Below are positions 59,264 through 64,000 of a stretch of 64,000 nucleotides of DNA, in pieces. Source of the stretch: Chenopodium formosanum (taxonomy: Eukaryota; Streptophyta; Magnoliopsida; Caryophyllales; Amaranthaceae); NCBI GenBank assembly GCA_024500155.1, contig CM044877.1, positions 69,396,001 to 69,460,000 on the forward strand. The letters run 5' to 3'. The notes under the pieces were generated by a model. The model saw nothing but the letters and a program-made list of their open reading frames with translations. It did no database searches and was not told the DNA's origin. The position numbers were made by a program, and so were the translations under genes. Each line of letters opens with the position of its first letter. Position 1 is the first letter of the stretch.

Positions 59264-59371
59264 GGTTACGGTAATCCAAGAGAATGCAGAAACTATCTGA
59301 GATACACACGCAGTCCACCAAAAGAACCCTCGAGACAAAAGAAGGCAAAGGTTGTTGAACGAAAAGCGTGA
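59264..59371 (+). CDS. Possible terminal exon of an unidentified gene
   Basis: After TTTCTAACAG the frame reads GYGNPRECRNYLRYTRSP..., a basic, proline-containing stretch ending KVVERKA and TGA (35 codons). A T-rich, AT-rich stretch resembling a plant 3' UTR follows (59,372-59,640). The length alone could be chance, and no upstream exon is recognised within the window. I recognise no family. Confidence 0.25.
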   Translation, partial: GYGNPRECRNYLRYTRSPPKEPSRQKKAKVVERKA

Positions 59372-60198
59372 ACAAGTGACACTTTGTGCATATATCCTAC
59401 GAAGTATTATATATATTTGTGTGCATCTATATGCCATCAATATGTTGCGACTGATCAGCGAAAGTTATGGTTTGATTATTCTCAGTTAATTATGTATGTA
59501 TGAGGTAGTTTTCGTCTTGTTCGATTTGTGGTCGGATAAGTTAACAGTCACATATATAATGTAATCGTAATATAGACCTGTAATGTATGTACGTGTACTC
59601 GTACTTTTTAAAGCTATGTTTCTCAATTATTCAATGACGCATCACCAATATGAGCTATAGGAAGGTTAGTACCATTAGCAACTTGAACAATACATGTATT
59701 GGACCACGATAAATAGATAGTCCACAAAATCCCTTTTATTATTTTACATGGTATTGGAGTCAGTGTGACTCAAAGATCACTGGTTCAAATTTCATCCCCT
59801 CCCACTTTCAAGTAAAATATTAAACTATCTGTATGAGAATTGAAGGCTCATGCTGCATCCACACTTCAATCCAAACGGGCTCTCGTGTAAGAGTGAGTTA
59901 TAGAGTATAAAACATATTATGGGGTTTAACCATAAGTTTAAACTTTTGGTTGAATTGATTTTTCACATAAACAATTACTCCAAATTTCAAGGTTATATAC
60001 TATATATTCTTATAGCGTTGGTGTATATAGCATACAAATCAATCTAGCTAGCTTATATATACGTCAATATGTATTCAATATTTGGGTATATAAAAATTTA
60101 TTGGTAATAGATGGCGATAATTAAATTGGTTAACTAAATTTTATATCTTTCCTACATCATCATATCATTTGTATGCGTTTAAGGGCTCTTTAAACACA
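59372..60198. other. AT-rich intergenic or 3' UTR-like DNA
   Basis: No gene. GTATGTATG and TATATA low-complexity stretches. Confidence 0.35.
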
Positions 60199-60207
60199 AA
60201 AAATTAA

Positions 60208-60740
60208 GGGTTTTTCTACGTGGTACCCCTGAGTTATTACCAATTCTACGATGTGCCCTTCTAAATAAAATATTCTATACGGTGCCTATGAGTTAAATGA
60301 TATTTGTAAATTGTACCCTTAATTTCAGCACTAGAAATATTAGCTAAAGCATGGTTATATAATAACCACACTCCCTATAATAAATTGGATTTGAAGTTGC
60401 AGTGGGCAACACTCTTAACAACAAAGTGCAAATGAATCGGATTTCGCAATTACGAGACAATAACATGCACTACATAGTGTCATTTCTTCCCATAAAAGAT
60501 GCAGTAAGAACTTCCATTGGCCAAGTACTGGAAAAGAGTATGCAGTTCATACTACTGTAAGATTTGGTTCCCTTTATATTTGGATCATAATTCGTTTGCA
60601 TTGCAAACATAATTACTGCAGAAAGTGGGAGAGAACCTAAATCTATGAAATAAGGGACAAATTCATGGAATGTGTAAGAAGTGAGCTTATAAAGTTGAGC
60701 CAACAAAATTCACCAGTGCTAAAATTGGTATTGGATATGG

Positions 60741-60802
<62 letters not shown>

Positions 60803-61058
60803 AATGGCTTTAATTAATAATGAGTATTATTATGTTGATGAGTTGTTAGAATTAATTCTCAAACTAAGGTTGAGGAGCTGTATTATAGGGAGTGTGGTTA
60901 ATATTTAACCATGTGTTAACTTATGTTTTTAAAATTGTTAAAATTAAGGGTACAATTTACAACTACGACAAAACTCATGGGCACCGTATAAAATTCCTGA
61001 TTTAGAAGGACACGACGTAGAATTAGCAAGAACTCAGGGGTACCAAGTAGAAAAACCT
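60208..61058. mobile_element. Small non-autonomous MULE (851 bp) with exact 9-bp duplication
   Basis: The target duplication AAAAATTAA is exact (60,199-60,207 and 61,059-61,067). The left end GGGTTTTTCTACGTGGTACC matches the inverted right end AGGTTTTTCTACTTGGTACC, and similarity continues for ~130 bp (CCCTGAGTT, TTCTACG, GTGCCC, TTGTACCCTTAA). The inside is non-coding and holds a T run of more than 55 bases at 60,741-60,797. Confidence 0.92.
60741..60797. repeat. Long poly(T) tract
   Basis: About 57 consecutive T. It could be the tail of a minus-strand retroposon inside the MULE or an expanded slippage tract; the length may be inexact in any assembly. Confidence 0.8.
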
Positions 61059-61444
61059 AAAAATTAAAATAAAATATATTTCAACTTGGAGGGATATCTA
61101 AGTCTTATATACTAATAAATCTTGTCATATCGTACATCAACCTTAAAATAAAAAAGTAACAATATTTAGAGTTTATATACGAATATATCTTGTAATAATA
61201 TCAGTACATTGTAAGTGTTTTTCTTAAAATAAAGTACACATTGTCCCATACAACAATTTCTCTGACTTCTCCAATCTTTAAACATTGTGAATGCATCTTA
61301 TCTAGTTGGTAGAACTTATACCAAGTGACCTTAATCACACGTTCCATATCCGTACTTCGTAGTATTAATCTCCCATGTACCATCAACAACAATGCACTCA
61401 TCAAGGGGTCTTCTCAAAAATACGTGTGAGTGTACTATCCCGCA

Positions 61445-61960
61445 TTGACAAAAAAAGATTCAACTCAACCAAAAGCTTAAGTTGATGGTTGAGGCACAAG
61501 AATATGTTTTATACTAGATTACTCCCCCTCACATGAAAAATCCTTTTGGGTTTGAAATGTGGATGCAACACAAGCCCACCCATACCTGACGCGAATTAAT
61601 TCCACTTTGAAGAAGGGGTGGATGAGATTCGAACCCGTGACCTCTATGTCACGTTGGCTCCGATACCATGTTAAAGGACCAAATCAACCAAAAGCTCAAG
61701 CTAATGGTTGAGGTTTAGGAATATGTTTTATACTCTATCACTCCACATCACATGAAAGGTCATTTGGGCTTGAAATGTGGATGCAATACAGACTCACCCA
61801 TACCTGGTGCGAATTAATTCCACTTTAAAAGAGAGGCGGATGAGATTCGAAACCCGTGACCTTTGTGTCACGCTGGCTCCGATACCATATTAGAGGACCA
61901 ACTCAACCAAAGTTTAAGCTGATGGTTGAGAAACCGGAATATGTTTTATACTCTATCAGG
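61445..61960 (-). repeat. Tandem ~235-bp repeat with Pol III B-box-like motif
   Basis: Two full copies and one partial copy share CAACCAAAAGCT, TGATGGTTGAG, GAATATGTTTTATACT, CACATGAAA, TTGAAATGTGGATGCAA and TTAATTCCACTTT. On the minus strand each full copy ends with TGGTATCGGAGCC, then GGTCACGGGTTCGAATCTC, which contains the B-box core GGTTCGAATC. This suggests a tRNA-derived SINE or a fragment of one, amplified in tandem. Confidence 0.65.
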
Positions 61961-61974
61961 ATTTGTGAGGTAAT

Positions 61975-62180
61975 CGCGAGATTGGTTTCATTTGTGCCAT
62001 TAAGCTGGTATCAGAGTAATATGTTAAGTTGATGATTCGGAACACTTCTTTAGACATTTTTATTATCTAAGACAAAATCCATAAGATAATTTCTTGTGGA
62101 ACCAAGAAATTTATTTGCTAGCAAGTCACAGTCACTGGCGGTTGGCGGTGGGACCAAATGCACTCACAACCATTGGCTAA
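61975..62180. repeat. Dispersed repeat, copy 2
   Basis: Homologous to 14,770-14,970 with the same order of blocks. Confidence 0.8.
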
Positions 62181-62980
62181 CATCATAGTAATAATCCAAA
62201 CTATCTTGGGAAGAATTTTCAAAATTAAAGGGCATTCAATACTTCAGTGTTAAATATATATTGAACAATTCAACCTTCAATGATGATGTTGATTGAAGCA
62301 TAGTTCTTCCAATAACCACGTGAGTTTTCCACATTATTGTTCACAACCAAAAAGATGAGTTATGCTATTAAAAATAATAAAGATGAGTTAATCACTTTAT
62401 AAGGCTACAATCCTACTCTTATAATATAAGTTTGGCTACATAAATAACAAAATGGATGGAAAGATAAGAGAAAATGAAGGGAATACTGGTTTAAGTTGTA
62501 CTATTGATCCATCAATATACTTCATATCTAGCCAATCTTATAGAACGTCAACATACAATGCTTGGTTAAAGTTTAATGCTTTCTCCTGCTTTTTTAAAGA
62601 TGCATTATTACTTTTTAGGATTTTTTTTTTTTTTTTTTCAATAACCACCCTCAAATCACCCTATTTTGAAATAACCACCTCTTTTTTCGAATATATAAAA
62701 TAACCACCCCATAAAAAAAATAAACTTAGAATTCACCACCCATTGCCTGAGTCCGACCAATTTTCCATCAATTGGGTCCACCTAACGGCTATTTTTCCAT
62801 TTTATATACTCAAAGCCTCAATTCGTTTTTCCTTGATTAAAGTAAGGCTCGTCTTTCTTTTAATAATTTGAAATCATCAATTATTGACTTAGTACTAAAT
62901 GACTTAGAAATCTTCCTTTCAATGGAAATAACTAAACTATCGGCCAAAAACTCATCTATCGGCCAAAAACTCATCCTCCA
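62181..62980. other. Intergenic DNA without gene
   Basis: AT-rich. AATAACCACC occurs three times at 62,640-62,710 after a 16-T run, and TCGGCCAAAAACTCAT is repeated twice at 62,939-62,974. Confidence 0.4.
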
Positions 62981-64000
62981 TATAAACACCCAAATGTGTC
63001 TCCCAAAAACCAAACCCAGTGATGAATACCTTTCACGACATTTTATTATCGAGCAAAGCGAAAGTGTGAAAAGTCTAGTGATGATGATGTTTTTATAAAA
63101 TATCTCTTCTTTCTGTTTTTGAAAATATTTCTTTTCTTACTTTATTTATGAAAAACGTGATTTTCAATTTATTTTGGTCCATGATTAGGGTCCAATAATG
63201 GTGTAGTTGGATGGGGTTTGAAAAGACCTTTTCAACGATATATTATAAGCCCAATTCCGATTAATAATGAGGAAGTTATGGCCAAAAAACTAAAATGGGT
63301 CAGGTTTGGTTTTTATATGCGGCCCAATGATCTAGAGGAGGGCCTATTATTAGTTATCATTCCTAAAGCTATTAGGATTGATTATAGCCTTCTAGAATAC
63401 TCTAGAAGGTTCTTTTACATCCTAATGGAGTTAGGATTGATAATTATGTTTCAAAGAGTTTGAAATTGAATAAAACTACTCCTTTTTAGAATCTTTGTTT
63501 TGTACGAAGTGGAATATATTCAGATTTTATTTTCGTGCCTCATAATCTTTATACAAGTCTTATATAGTTGGATAGATCTTGAAATTATCTTTCCAATGAT
63601 ATATTATAATATTAAATTCGAGTTATAACGAAAAAGATATGAATGGAATATGAAACTCTATCCAAAACTGACACCCTTCCACTATTTCGGCCATATTTTT
63701 TTATCTACAAAATATTTTAATCTCATTCTGATTGGGTTGGAAAGTAGACTTCAAGATCTTTCCAAGGACATATTATATGACTTATTTTAACTTCCGGATC
63801 AAAAGATATGATAAAAACAAAAACGCGTGAAACTGATTATTAGCGCCTCACGTCAAGCATTAGCGCCCAGCGCTAAGGCTAAGAGCCTAGGCTTGGCCCC
63901 TGGCGCAAACCTTTAGCGCCTGGCGCTACTGACCAGCGTCTGGCGCTAATCGTGTTTTATTCTAGTTGAATCTTTGATTCGTTTTTTTATCCATCCGACT
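62981..64000 (+). mobile_element. Second Tat-family LTR, diverged, runs off the window
   Basis: Starts TATAAACACCCAAATG and aligns with the LTR at 3,741: CCAAAAACCAAACCCAGTGA, the ATGGGGTTTG.AAAGACCTTT block, GATATATTATAAGCCCAATT, GGCCCAATGATCTAG, TTCTAGAA.. and the GCGCC-motif cluster at 63,838-63,955. No polypurine tract precedes it, so it is either the 5' LTR of another element or a solo LTR. It is about 70-80% similar by eye. Confidence 0.8.

Noticed and set aside
61600..61680. tRNA gene
   Set aside because: A B-box-like motif is present but no complete cloverleaf or anticodon arm could be read; a SINE head is more likely.

Overview
The window is nuclear DNA from a flowering plant, probably a eudicot. 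It is AT-rich, has plant-type introns, and consists almost entirely of nested transposable elements plus one old integrated pararetrovirus. I see no intact host gene with recognisable function; one possible terminal host exon lies near 59.3 kb. The species cannot be read from the sequence.

Layout. 1-5.8 kb: the 3' part of a Ty3/gypsy element of Tat/Ogre type, with a broken antisense plant-mobile-domain (PMD) gene, 29-bp tandem repeats, a polypurine tract and a long 3' LTR. 5.8-9.05 kb: non-coding DNA ending in a CACTA-type right terminus. 9.05-14.5 kb: a decayed minus-strand caulimovirid copy (tRNA-Met primer site, capsid with zinc knuckle, 30K movement protein, aspartic protease) split by a 1,454-bp CACTA element with an exact AGT target duplication. 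15.3-16.3 kb: a 1-kb Mutator-like (MULE) element.

16,731-44,199 is the centrepiece: a giant MULE bounded by imperfect inverted repeats beginning GAG and by the 9-bp duplication TTAATTTAT. It carries (i) a FAR1/Jittery-like transposase reading inward from the right end; (ii) a multi-exon gene at the left end resembling the non-catalytic part of Ulp1-associated MULE proteins; (iii) a SUMO-like protein gene; and (iv) four minus-strand paralogues that join an unfamiliar N-terminal domain (signature LPN-SD) to the first ~110 residues of a LINE-type endonuclease domain. Three of those paralogues are still open, whereas the transposase, the Ulp1-associated gene, the SUMO-like gene and one paralogue carry nonsense codons. 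A 9.56-kb LTR element without recognisable coding capacity (LTRs 31,015-32,207 and 39,407-40,572, TSD TACAC, minus-oriented) sits in the last exon of the transposase.

44.2-59.3 kb: repeats, a (CA)n(TA)n microsatellite, a decayed Copia element and a nearly full-length L1-type LINE (51.6-58.7 kb), all between two ~375-bp LTR-like repeats. 59.3-64 kb: a small MULE with TSD AAAAATTAA, a tandem SINE-like repeat, and a second Tat-family LTR running off the window end.

The possible undescribed system is the combined cargo of the giant MULE: transposase, SUMO-like protein, Ulp1-associated protein and the endonuclease-fragment gene family.
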